A DNA stretch of 64,000 nucleotides, taken from assembly GCF_043633585.1 (NCBI RefSeq), contig NZ_CP141832.1, positions 2,418,001-2,482,000 on the forward strand, read 5' to 3'. Source of the DNA: Lacrimispora sinapis (lineage in GTDB: Bacteria; Bacillota; Clostridia; Lachnospirales; Lachnospiraceae). Positions 25,268 to 33,438 of the stretch are shown here, piece by piece. How positions within the stretch are numbered: position 1 is the first letter of the stretch; each line of letters begins with the position of its first letter. The translations under genes and the position numbers were made by a program. The notes beneath the pieces were generated by a model. That model was not told the DNA's origin and did not search any database. It saw only the letters and a list, made by a program, of their open reading frames with translations.

Positions 25268-25402
25268 TTATACATCGTTATGTTCCACGGATTTGCGTTT
25301 TGCATTTTTGTTCTTATTCTGATTTTCTCTTGTGATCGGCGTTTGTCCGTTGCATTTTTCCATTCTTGCTTTTTTGTTATCGGGCTGGCTGTCTTTTGGC
25401 AT
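25268..25402 (-). CDS. 44-aa hydrophilic small protein
   Basis: ATG at 25402 is preceded by a perfect AGGAGGT with 6-nt spacing. The 44 codons encode a very polar Lys/Asn/Gln/Arg-rich peptide (MPKDSQPDNKKARMEKC at the N-terminus, KRKSVEHNDV at the end) with one cysteine, and a TAA at 25268-25270. The ribosome binding site and non-random composition support a real gene, more so than the overlapping plus-strand open frame. I recognise no family; a nucleic-acid-binding or spore-associated peptide is conceivable. Confidence 0.6.
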   Translation of the reverse strand: MPKDSQPDNKKARMEKCNGQTPITRENQNKNKNAKRKSVEHNDV

Positions 25403-25644
25403 AAATACCTCCTGAATCATTTCGTTTTTTTGCTCTAAAATCCAATCTTCGTTCTTTAATCTGTTCGTTTTTTCCCTTTTTTATGTATCAGGAGACGGCT
25501 TTCAGCAGAAGAACTTTCCCAAATAGTTCCATTTTTCACAATCAAAACAAAATCCAGCTCTCTGCGCCGGATTTACTTCCTATTATTTTTATGATATCAT
25601 AAGCCTGAAATTAAAAAAATTTAAGTTTTAGAGAGGAAAAAATC
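25403..25644. other. intergenic region without recognised gene
   Basis: AT-rich sequence between the 44-aa and 51-aa genes. It holds a perfect 14-bp palindrome TTATGATATCATAA at 25589-25602, about 43 bp before the 51-aa gene, which could be part of its promoter or operator. I see no other supported feature. Confidence 0.4.
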
Positions 25645-25800
25645 ATGTTAGCAAACGGAACCAATGAATGCAGCTGCAAAAAAACAAACTGCGAAAGGCA
25701 TGGAAAATGCGAAGAATGTATCGGGCACCATAAAAACAGCAGCCGCTATCCAAAGCCCTACTGCATGCAGAATCACAGAAAGCCCCAAAAACAGGATTGA
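25645..25800 (+). CDS. 51-aa cysteine/histidine-rich small protein
   Basis: ATG at 25645 follows AGAGGAAAAAATC. The 51-aa product has the spacing C-S-C, then K-T-x-C, ERHGKC, EEC, GHHKN and a final KPYC, which is six cysteines with several histidines. The ordered Cys/His pattern resembles a small zinc-binding fold and looks like a conserved family I have seen unnamed in clostridia. It lies just before the two-component promoter but has its own start signals. Function unknown. Confidence 0.65.
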   Translation: MLANGTNECSCKKTNCERHGKCEECIGHHKNSSRYPKPYCMQNHRKPQKQD

Positions 25801-25807
25801 TTCTCAT

Positions 25808-25837
25808 TTCTTAATAATTCTTAATTCCTTCTAAATC
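25808..25837 (+). promoter_or_regulatory. direct repeats upstream of the two-component operon
   Basis: TTCTTAAT at 25808-25815 and again at 25818-25825, followed by the weaker TTCTAAAT at 25829-25836, all on the same face at about 10-11-bp steps and ending just before the -35. This is the layout used by OmpR/PhoB-type response regulators and suggests autoregulation of the operon. Confidence 0.5.
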
Positions 25838-25840
25838 TCG

Positions 25841-25868
25841 TTGTCATTCTCCCTGTAAATGTTATAAT
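25841..25868 (+). promoter_or_regulatory. sigma-A promoter of the two-component/dlt-like operon
   Basis: TTGTCA (25841-25846) and TATAAT (25863-25868) with 16-bp spacing, 36 bp before the response-regulator ATG. Confidence 0.7.
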
Positions 25869-25904
25869 TTTTCATATTCAAAACAGCAAAGGAGGAAGCG
25901 GACT

Positions 25905-26618
25905 ATGGAAGCAGCTCAACAGATCCTGATCGTGGATGACGATACCGATATCCGGGAAGTCCTCCGCATTCATCTGGAAAACAACGGCTATTCCGTAATG
26001 GAAGCGGCGAACGGCAAAGATGCGGTTTCCGCAGTTTTAAATCATTTGGATATCGACTTGATCATACTGGATATCATGATGCCCGGTTTATCCGGAATCG
26101 ACGTCTGCAAACAGATCCGGAAATCCTCTTCCGCCCCCATACTGTTCCTCACGGCCAAATCAAAGGAAAGTGACAAAGCCGCCGCCTATGAAAACGGGGG
26201 AGACGATTATCTGGTAAAACCCTTTTCCCAGACCGAACTCCTTATGAAAGTCCATTCCCTTCTTCGCAGATATGTGATCTACAAAGGGAAGACCGATGGC
26301 GGCACCGGCAGTTATGAAATCCAGCTGCAGGATATTGTGATCGACACCCAAACCCATACTGTCTGCCGGGAAAACCACAAAATAGACCTTACAGACACAG
26401 AATTCCAGATCCTTTTGTTTCTGGTGAAGAATAAGGGGTGTGCCAAAGACGCACAGGCCATTTACGAAGGCGTGTGGAACGATAAATTCCTTCCCTCCTC
26501 CACCAACACCATTATGGTCCACATTTTAAAGCTGAGGAAAAAACTGGAGCTGGACTTCAACAACCCGACCATTATCCGCACCGTTTGGGGAAAGGGCTAT
26601 CAAATTGATGAAATTTAG
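25905..26618 (+). CDS. OmpR/VanR-like response regulator
   Basis: A 237-aa regulator. The receiver domain (1-118) has the acidic pocket IVDDD, the phosphoacceptor Asp in ILDIMMPG and the conserved K in YLVKPF. The C-terminal winged helix (residues 140-237) includes DLTDTEFQILLFLVKNKG and ends RTVWGKGYQID. It overlaps the histidine kinase gene by 14 bp. Direct repeats just upstream of its promoter suggest autoregulation, and with no terminator before the dlt-like genes it would co-express with, and probably control, surface-polymer modification. Confidence 0.93.
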   Translation: MEAAQQILIVDDDTDIREVLRIHLENNGYSVMEAANGKDAVSAVLNHLDIDLIILDIMMPGLSGIDVCKQIRKSSSAPILFLTAKSKESDKAAAYENGGDDYLVKPFSQTELLMKVHSLLRRYVIYKGKTDGGTGSYEIQLQDIVIDTQTHTVCRENHKIDLTDTEFQILLFLVKNKGCAKDAQAIYEGVWNDKFLPSSTNTIMVHILKLRKKLELDFNNPTIIRTVWGKGYQIDEI

Positions 26619-27936
26619 CGGCAGAACCTCCCTTCGTTATAAACAGATCTATGTGCTGATTTTCGGTGTTTTGGTCAGCTTTTTGATGTATTTCATCACT
26701 CAGACCTTTGGAAACTATCTGGTTTCCAAAAATCATCTGAATGAAGACGTGTCCCGGAAACGGTTGGAGGGATATCAAAACTCCATAGAAACTTATGTAA
26801 AAAAAAATAAGCTTTCCGTCAAAGACGTCCGGGCCATCTCCAAATGGGTCAAAACCCACAAATACATCTATCTGACCATTTATAGCGGGAATGAGATCCT
26901 ATATGAATCGGGTTTCTGGAATGATGCTTATTCCGGCTATGAATCAGCAGGTGCTTTTTTGGAGATCAGCCAGCAGGCCACACGCAATATCGCGTTTACC
27001 GACGGCATCTATTCCGTATCCATCATCGATTCGTCTGAGATCAAATGGTATGACCTGGTATTTTATAGTTCCATGGGGATCTTTTTCCTGTTTTTATTTG
27101 GCATCCTCATTGCCTACAACCACCGGATCATTGCCAGGATCATGCTCTTATCCAAAGAGGTCTCCCTGATTGAGCAGGGGGATTTAGAGCAGCCCATCTA
27201 TCATAAAGGGAATGATGAGATCGCCCTGTTAGCCGTCAATGCGGACAACATGCGCAATTCCATTATTGCAAGATATAAAAGTGAAAAGGAAGCATGGGAA
27301 GCAAACAGCGAACTGATCACCTCCATGTCTCACGACATCCGGACGCCTTTGACCTCCCTCATCGGATATCTGGAGATTCTGGAATCCAAAGGCTACCATT
27401 CCGAGGAGCAGCTTGTCCGCTATATCAAAAACTGTAAGGAAAAATCCATTCAGCTAAAGGATCTGTCCGACAAACTGTTCCAGTATTTTCTTGTATTTGG
27501 CAAGGAGACCATCTTGATGAAGGAGGAAACCTTTGATGCCAGGATTCTTTTGGAACAGCTGATCAGCGAGCATGTATTCGGCTTGAGCAGCCAGGGGTTT
27601 GATGTGAGGACCGGATTTATGGAGCAGCCCTGTCAGATCACCGCTGATATCCAATACCTCAAGCGCCTGTTTGACAATCTGTTTTCCAATGTCTGCAAAT
27701 ACGCCGACCCAGCCGGTCCGGTCCTGGTTCACGGGGATTGTGACGGCAGCCGCCTGATCATCAGCATCAGCAACGAGATCCGAAAGGACTGCGCCTTCAC
27801 GGAAAGCACCGGCATCGGCCTTAAAACCTGCCGGAAAATAACAGAACAGATGAACGGAACCTTTGAGATCAGGAAAAACCGTACCCGGTTTGAAGCAACC
27901 GCCGGGTTTCCCATCATTCCGCTTAGAAAGGAATAA
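26605..27936 (+). CDS. VanS-like sensor histidine kinase
   Basis: A 443-aa kinase: membrane helix at about 12-35, an extracellular domain of about 115 residues, a second helix near 152-172, HAMP, then the H box MSHDIRTPLT and an HATPase domain with N box LFDNLFSNVCKY and G box STGIGLKT. The start overlaps the regulator stop; two adjacent ATG codons are possible starts. It ends 6 bp before the adenylation gene, so sensing and polymer modification appear to be one operon. A cue such as a cationic peptide or cell-wall damage is a guess from related systems. Confidence 0.92.
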   Translation: MMKFSGRTSLRYKQIYVLIFGVLVSFLMYFITQTFGNYLVSKNHLNEDVSRKRLEGYQNSIETYVKKNKLSVKDVRAISKWVKTHKYIYLTIYSGNEILYESGFWNDAYSGYESAGAFLEISQQATRNIAFTDGIYSVSIIDSSEIKWYDLVFYSSMGIFFLFLFGILIAYNHRIIARIMLLSKEVSLIEQGDLEQPIYHKGNDEIALLAVNADNMRNSIIARYKSEKEAWEANSELITSMSHDIRTPLTSLIGYLEILESKGYHSEEQLVRYIKNCKEKSIQLKDLSDKLFQYFLVFGKETILMKEETFDARILLEQLISEHVFGLSSQGFDVRTGFMEQPCQITADIQYLKRLFDNLFSNVCKYADPAGPVLVHGDCDGSRLIISISNEIRKDCAFTESTGIGLKTCRKITEQMNGTFEIRKNRTRFEATAGFPIIPLRKE

Positions 27937-27942
27937 GAACCA

Positions 27943-29448
27943 ATGAAGAATGTTTTAGAATACTTAGAACGGTCTGCCACGGCCTTTCCCCATAAAACAG
28001 CAGTCGTGGACCCCGAAACCTCTATAACGTACAAGGAATTCCTTCACCATGCAAAAGCCATCGGCAGCTTTCTCTCCAAACAAGAGACTCCCGGCAGTCC
28101 GGTCGCCGTTTTCATGGATAAAAGCGTGGAAGCACTGGCTTCCTTTCTGGGGATCGTATATGCAGGCTGCTTTTATATTTCCATCAATACCGAGCTGCCT
28201 CCTGCCCGGATTCGCCAGATTTTAGAAACCTCCGGTGTTTCCAGCGTCATCTGTTCCGGGAAGGAGGGTCCGGCACTTTTGGAGGCCGGATATAAGGGAA
28301 GGTGTTTTGATTATTCTGACCTGAAAAAACAGGAGATTTCAGAAGATGTGCTTATGCACATTCGGGAAAATTCCCTGGACACAGACCCTCTTTACTGCAA
28401 TTTTACGTCCGGTTCCACCGGAATTCCAAAAGGGGTCCTGGTCAGCCACCGCTCGGTCCTTGACTTTATGGAATACTTTCCTGCCTTGTTCCACATAACG
28501 AAAGACGATGTGATCGGAAACCAGGCACCCTTTGATTTTGATGTGTCCGTAAAGGATATTTATTCCACACTTTGTACGGGAGCCACCATGGTCATCCTGC
28601 CGAAGAAGCTCTTCTCCATGCCAGCAAGACTTCTGGATGCCCTTTGCGAGCACCAGGTGACCACCCTGATCTGGGCCGTTTCCGCCCTTTGCCTGGTCTC
28701 CCAGTTAAAAGGCTTCACCTATAAGGTCCCTTCCCTGGTGGATAAAGTGCTGTTCAGCGGAGAAGCCATGCCTGTAAAGCAGTTGAATATCTGGCGGAAA
28801 TATTTACCTCATGCCCGGTACGTGAATCTATACGGACCTACGGAGATCACCTGCAACTGTACATATTATGAAATTCACCGGGAATTTGAAGACCACGAAA
28901 AAATACCCATTGGAAAACCATTTCCCAATGAAAAGGTCTTTCTTCTTGATGAGAATAACAGACCGATTACAAAAACAGGCATCACGGGAGAGATCTGTGT
29001 GGCAGGAACCGCTCTGGCCCTTGGTTATTACCGGAACCGGGAGCAGACAGACCGGGCCTTTGTACAAAACCCTTTGAACCCTCATTATCCGGAACTGATT
29101 TACCGGACCGGGGATCTTGCACACTATAATGAAACCCATGAACTTTGTTTTGCAGGCCGGAAAGACTTTCAGATCAAACACATGGGACACCGCATCGAGC
29201 TGGAGGAAATTGAAATAGCCTTGAACAGCTTTCCTCTTATTGAGCGCGCATGCTGTGTTTTTGATGCAAAAAAAAGCAGGATCACCGCATTTTATGTAGG
29301 CAATATGGAAGGAAAAGAGCTCTCTGTTTCCATGAGGAAAACCTTACCTGTCTATATGATTCCTACTGTTTTTCATTCCCTCGCTGAACTGCCTGTTACC
29401 GGCAACGGAAAAATAGACAGAAAAAAATTACTGGAGATGTGTCAATGA
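27943..29448 (+). CDS. dltA: DltA-like amino-acid adenylating ligase
   Basis: A 501-aa adenylate-forming enzyme of DltA length. The nucleotide loop FTSGSTGIPKG is at 154-164, the amino-group-binding Asp in FDVSVKD at 199-205, then NLYGPTE, YRTGD and the C-terminal catalytic lysine in NGKIDRKK. It should activate an amino acid as the adenylate and load it onto the carrier protein at 30644. DltA uses D-alanine; here the pocket region (IWAVSALCLVSQL) does not align obviously with DltA, so the substrate may differ. Its stop overlaps the start of the PLP enzyme (ATGA). Confidence 0.85.
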   Translation: MKNVLEYLERSATAFPHKTAVVDPETSITYKEFLHHAKAIGSFLSKQETPGSPVAVFMDKSVEALASFLGIVYAGCFYISINTELPPARIRQILETSGVSSVICSGKEGPALLEAGYKGRCFDYSDLKKQEISEDVLMHIRENSLDTDPLYCNFTSGSTGIPKGVLVSHRSVLDFMEYFPALFHITKDDVIGNQAPFDFDVSVKDIYSTLCTGATMVILPKKLFSMPARLLDALCEHQVTTLIWAVSALCLVSQLKGFTYKVPSLVDKVLFSGEAMPVKQLNIWRKYLPHARYVNLYGPTEITCNCTYYEIHREFEDHEKIPIGKPFPNEKVFLLDENNRPITKTGITGEICVAGTALALGYYRNREQTDRAFVQNPLNPHYPELIYRTGDLAHYNETHELCFAGRKDFQIKHMGHRIELEEIEIALNSFPLIERACCVFDAKKSRITAFYVGNMEGKELSVSMRKTLPVYMIPTVFHSLAELPVTGNGKIDRKKLLEMCQ

Positions 29449-30629
29449 AAGAAGCCTTCCATGCTGCAGCCATAGAATTTGCTGCACGCAATTACCAAAC
29501 CCCATTTTATGTATTTGATACGGACCTTCTTGCCGGACAGATCAAAAAGATCCGAACCGTTTTAGGAGATGGCCCGGAGCTTTGCTATGCCATGAAAGCC
29601 AATCCTTTTCTGGTAAAAAGCCTGGAAGGACTGGTGGATTCCTTTGAAGTCTGCTCTCCAGGCGAATTTGCCATCTGCGAACGGGCGGAGCTTCCTATGA
29701 ATAAAATCGTCATGTCCGGGGTACATAAAAATCCTTCCGACGTGGAATATGCCTTAAAAGAATACGGAGGTGATATCCTTTATACCATAGAATCCCTCTC
29801 CCACTGGCAGACCCTAAAAGCGTTTACGGAAACATACCGGCTTCCGGTCCGTGCTCTCCTGCGCCTTACAAGCGGGAACCAGTTTGGAATGGAGGAATGC
29901 CTGATACGGAAAATCATTGGAAACGGCCCTTATGAGTTTATCACCATAGAAGGAATCCAGTACTTTTCCGGCACCCAGAAAAAATCCCCTACCAGGCTTT
30001 CCAAGGAACTTGCCATGCTGGACGGTCTTTGCAGGGAACTGAAAGACCAATACGATTTCAACGTTTCAAAAATTGAATACGGCCCCGGCCTTCCTGTCTG
30101 CTATTTTGAAGAAGAAGCAAATCAGGAGGATCTCATGTTGGCAAGCCTTTCTGCCTCCATAAAAACATTGACCTTTGGCGGAAAGGTCACTCTGGAAATG
30201 GGGCGCTTTATCGCTGCCTCCTGCGGGTCATATGTGACACGGGTGGTGGATCAGAAAACCAACAAAGGCCAAAACTACTGCATCGTAGACGGAGGCATCC
30301 ACCAGTTGAACTATTACGGACAAATGCTGGCCATGAAAAAGCCTTCCATCGTTCACCTTGGGAAAAAGGGCAAAGAAGTAAAGGAATGGACCGTCTGCGG
30401 TTCCCTCTGTACGGTCAATGACGTGCTTGTAAAGCAGTATCCGTTTCAGGATTTAAAAAAGGGAGATACCCTTGTTTTTCAAAAAACGGGAGCCTATTCG
30501 GTCACCGAGGGAATGTCCCTGTTCTTAAGCCGGGATTTTCCCCTGATTCTCCTCTATTCGGAGAAACATCAGTTTCAAACGGCAAGACCCTCTCTGGCCG
30601 CAGATCAATTCAATTATACACAATCATAA
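29445..30629 (+). CDS. PLP fold-III decarboxylase (LysA-like) inserted in the dlt-like operon
   Basis: A 394-aa alanine-racemase-fold decarboxylase. The PLP lysine is K51 in CYAMKANP; then GNQFGM, GPGLP (213-217), EMGR (251-254), VDGG and the C-terminal-domain catalytic cysteine C322 in CGSLCTVND, and GAY at 349-351. The block that normally holds the PLP-stacking His (HxHxGSQ) reads GIQYFSGTQ at 170-178, with Phe174 at the His position. ATG 29445 overlaps the dltA stop (ATGA). A standalone lysine-pathway role is unlikely from context; it may decarboxylate or otherwise process the amino acid used by the ligase, or a carrier-bound form. Confidence 0.85.
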   Translation: MKEAFHAAAIEFAARNYQTPFYVFDTDLLAGQIKKIRTVLGDGPELCYAMKANPFLVKSLEGLVDSFEVCSPGEFAICERAELPMNKIVMSGVHKNPSDVEYALKEYGGDILYTIESLSHWQTLKAFTETYRLPVRALLRLTSGNQFGMEECLIRKIIGNGPYEFITIEGIQYFSGTQKKSPTRLSKELAMLDGLCRELKDQYDFNVSKIEYGPGLPVCYFEEEANQEDLMLASLSASIKTLTFGGKVTLEMGRFIAASCGSYVTRVVDQKTNKGQNYCIVDGGIHQLNYYGQMLAMKKPSIVHLGKKGKEVKEWTVCGSLCTVNDVLVKQYPFQDLKKGDTLVFQKTGAYSVTEGMSLFLSRDFPLILLYSEKHQFQTARPSLAADQFNYTQS

Positions 30630-30643
30630 AGGAGTTTATAACA

Positions 30644-30871
30644 ATGGAACAACTATTAGAGATATTAAACGCGATCAACCCTGGCATTGACTACGAAACA
30701 GAAACAAAACTCATCGACGAAGGACTGTTAGATTCCTTTTCCATTCTCTCTCTTATTCCGGAATTAGAGGATGCTTTTGATATCGAGATCACCCCGGCTG
30801 ATATGGTTCCTGTTAATTTTAATTCTGCAAATTCACTTTGGGAGATGATCAAGCGGCTCCAAGAGGGATAA
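30644..30871 (+). CDS. dltC: DltC-like aminoacyl carrier protein
   Basis: A 75-aa acidic four-helix carrier protein with the phosphopantetheine attachment serine in LLDSFSIL (residue 31). Length and sequence match DltC-type carriers more than fatty-acid ACP. A strong AAAGGAG site precedes the ATG; the MBOAT gene follows after 3 bp. It should hold the activated group as a thioester between the DltA-like ligase, the PLP enzyme and the membrane acyltransferase. Confidence 0.9.
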   Translation: MEQLLEILNAINPGIDYETETKLIDEGLLDSFSILSLIPELEDAFDIEITPADMVPVNFNSANSLWEMIKRLQEG

Positions 30872-30874
30872 ACC

Positions 30875-32458
30875 ATGACTTACAATTCACTCCTATACCT
30901 TTTTATCTTTTTACCCGGGGTGCTGGCGGCCTATCACTTTGCGCCCCAGCGCCACAGGCCAAAGGTCCTGCTGGCGGCAAGCTACCTGTTTTTCCTCTCT
31001 TTAAGCGGAAAGCTGCTGATATATCTGCTTTTTTCCACTCTTTCTCTCCATCATATGGGGCTGTGGCTTGGCTCCTGCAAGGCAGAGGGCGATTTAAAAC
31101 TGCTTACCGCCGGGGAAAGAAAGGCGGTAAAGGCCGCTTATGCAGGTAAACGACGCAAAATCCTGTGGTTTGGGATCGGACTGCAGCTTGGCATTTTACT
31201 GGTGCTGAAATACTCCGGTTTCTTTATCTCAAATATCAACGGAGTATTGAACCTGTTTTCCTTTCATCCCCTTCTGCCTTCCGTAAAATTTGCCCTTCCC
31301 ATCGGAATCTCCTTTTATACCCTGCAGGCAGTTTCCTACCTGATTGATGTTTATTATGAGAAAATAAAGCCTGACCATAATCTATTGCGGCTGGCTCTTT
31401 ATCTTGCCTTTTTTCCGACTCTCATGGAAGGCCCGATCTGCCGCTACACCCAGACTGCGGACTCCTTATATCGGGGAACCCCTCTGGACTATAAAAATCT
31501 TACCTTTGGCATGCAGAGGATCCTTTGGGGGCTGTTTAAAAAGCTGGTGATTGCAGACCGGCTGAATCTATTTGTGGAAACCATCTTTAACAATCCCGGC
31601 AGTTACAGCGGGATTACGGTCATCCTCGGAGCTGTTTTATATACCTTCCAGCTCTATGCCGATTTTTCAGGCTGCATCGACATGACCATCGGTACCGGGG
31701 AACTGTTTGGAATTACCATACCGGAAAACTTTCGTCAGCCTTTTTTTTCCAAAACAGCTTCTGAATTCTGGAGACGCTGGCACATCACACTGGGTGCCTG
31801 GTTAAAGGATTATATCTTTTATCCTATTTCTTTGATAAAATTTGTAAAGAATCTGGGAAAGAAATACCGGGAACGGTTCGGAAAGCATTTGGGCCAGATA
31901 TTGACCTCCTCCATCGCTTTATTCGGCGTATGGATGGCAAACGGTTTTTGGCATGGAACCGGGTGGAATTATATCTTTTTTGGCATGTATTACTTTGTCC
32001 TCATCCTCCTTGGTAATTTACTGGAGCCTGTCATCGTAAAGACAACCGATGCTTTAAGGATCGACCGCAACTGCCTTCCATACCGGATACTGCAAAGCAC
32101 AAAGCTGCTGGTCCTTGTTTTTACCGGAGAACTGTTTTTTAGAGCTAAGGATCTTACGACGGGCTTTCATATGTTTTTTTCCATTTTCACGGGATTCGAC
32201 TGGTCCATACTCACAGACGGCTCTCTTCTTAAATTAGGACTGTCCATTCCGGATTTCTTTGCTGTTTTCCTTGGTTTTCTGGCCGTTCTTACGGTTGGTG
32301 TGATCCATGAACGGGGGATCTCCATCCGGCAGAAAATTTCCGGCTGGAAGATGCCAGCCAGATTTGCTTTTCTCTATGCCGCCATTTTTATAGTGCTGAT
32401 CCTTGGGGCATACGGGGACGGATATTTACCGGCAAAGCTGATTTACGCCGGATTTTAA
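30875..32458 (+). CDS. AlgI-type MBOAT O-acyltransferase
   Basis: A 527-aa polytopic protein with about 11-12 hydrophobic helices. The N-terminus (NSLLYLFIFLPGVLAAYHF) and EFWRRWHITLGAWLKDYIFYP are AlgI/PatA-type MBOAT signatures, and H360 in ANGFWHGTGWNYI is the catalytic histidine. Classical DltB is about 400 aa, so this is a longer, AlgI-like enzyme in the DltB slot. It should carry the acyl group from the carrier protein across the membrane to a surface polymer, helped by the SGNH protein encoded 11 bp downstream. Confidence 0.92.
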   Translation: MTYNSLLYLFIFLPGVLAAYHFAPQRHRPKVLLAASYLFFLSLSGKLLIYLLFSTLSLHHMGLWLGSCKAEGDLKLLTAGERKAVKAAYAGKRRKILWFGIGLQLGILLVLKYSGFFISNINGVLNLFSFHPLLPSVKFALPIGISFYTLQAVSYLIDVYYEKIKPDHNLLRLALYLAFFPTLMEGPICRYTQTADSLYRGTPLDYKNLTFGMQRILWGLFKKLVIADRLNLFVETIFNNPGSYSGITVILGAVLYTFQLYADFSGCIDMTIGTGELFGITIPENFRQPFFSKTASEFWRRWHITLGAWLKDYIFYPISLIKFVKNLGKKYRERFGKHLGQILTSSIALFGVWMANGFWHGTGWNYIFFGMYYFVLILLGNLLEPVIVKTTDALRIDRNCLPYRILQSTKLLVLVFTGELFFRAKDLTTGFHMFFSIFTGFDWSILTDGSLLKLGLSIPDFFAVFLGFLAVLTVGVIHERGISIRQKISGWKMPARFAFLYAAIFIVLILGAYGDGYLPAKLIYAGF

Positions 32459-32469
32459 GAGGTGATGAA

Positions 32470-33435
32470 ATGACAATCTACCATAGAACCAGAGCTTTGC
32501 TTTTTTTAACCGGTCTTTTTATCTTGCTGTTTTTGATATCCTATCTCATCCTTCCTTCTAACAGCGTGGGGGATGGCTTATACAAAAAGGCAAACGGGAT
32601 TCTAAAGGAACCGGAGCATACCATAGATTACATCGTCATCGGCGACAGTGAAGCCAGCACAAGCATTTCTCCCATGGAGATTTGGAATACTTACGGCTAC
32701 ACCGGATATAACTGCGGAGTTCCCGCCCAGCAGCTTCAGGATACTTACTACTTGCTGGAACGAGTACTGGAAAAACAGTCTCCAAAAGTGGTCCTGCTGG
32801 AAACCAATGCCTTTTACCGGGATTTTAAATACATCAATGCTCTGGAAAATACCGTGGAAGATACGGCAAAGAAGCTGTTTCCTGTCTACAAATACCATAA
32901 CAACTGGAGATATTTTCATCTCTATATGCTGAAAAATCTCCGGAAATCTCCGAATCAGGGACGTGTCACCGTATTCAAGGGATTTCAGTATAACACGGCC
33001 GTAAAGCCCTATCAGGGCGGCCCTTACGGAAAAGAAACCGATCAGATATACCAAATCGGAGACCAGCCCTTGCAGTACATGAACAAAATCGCAGAATTAT
33101 GCAGGGAACGGGGAATTGAACTGATCCTGTATTCTTCTCCTTCTCCCAAATGCTGGACCTACCAAAAGCACAATGCGGCATTGGCATTTGCAAAAGAAAA
33201 ACAGCTTCCATATATTGATTTTAATTTAATGACCGATGAACTTCACATTGATTGGGCAAAGGATACCAGAGATGAAGGGGATCATATCAACTACTATGGA
33301 GGGAAAAAGGTATCCGATTATATGGGTGCTTATCTAAAAAGGCACACCCATCTGCAAGACCACAGGGAGGAAGCAGCTTATTCCGCCTGGAAGGAAGAAC
33401 TGAAGGCTTATCTCGCAATAACAAAGGACCACTGA
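32470..33435 (+). CDS. SGNH/DltD-like membrane-anchored acyl-transfer protein
   Basis: A 321-aa protein with one N-terminal membrane anchor (residues 8-28) and an extracellular SGNH-hydrolase-like domain. The nucleophile block is IGDSEAS (near 57) and the Asp-His pair is DEGDHINYYGG near 270. This is the AlgJ/AlgX/DltD type of partner found with MBOAT enzymes. It should complete transfer of the group onto the acceptor polymer outside the cell. Last gene of the operon; its stop is only 3 bp from the stop of the convergent MFS gene, with no terminator visible. Confidence 0.88.
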   Translation: MTIYHRTRALLFLTGLFILLFLISYLILPSNSVGDGLYKKANGILKEPEHTIDYIVIGDSEASTSISPMEIWNTYGYTGYNCGVPAQQLQDTYYLLERVLEKQSPKVVLLETNAFYRDFKYINALENTVEDTAKKLFPVYKYHNNWRYFHLYMLKNLRKSPNQGRVTVFKGFQYNTAVKPYQGGPYGKETDQIYQIGDQPLQYMNKIAELCRERGIELILYSSPSPKCWTYQKHNAALAFAKEKQLPYIDFNLMTDELHIDWAKDTRDEGDHINYYGGKKVSDYMGAYLKRHTHLQDHREEAAYSAWKEELKAYLAITKDH

Positions 33436-33438
33436 TCA

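Noticed and set aside
25199..25438. 79-codon plus-strand frame
   Set aside because: No ribosome binding site and a composition like random AT-rich DNA; the antisense 44-codon frame has a perfect site and is preferred.
29445..30629. Lysine-biosynthesis diaminopimelate decarboxylase (lysA)
   Set aside because: Fold and PLP lysine fit, but the HxHxGSQ block is changed and the gene is locked between a ligase and its carrier protein.
30875..32458. Simple DltB annotation
   Set aside because: The protein is about 130 residues longer than DltB and carries AlgI-type motifs.
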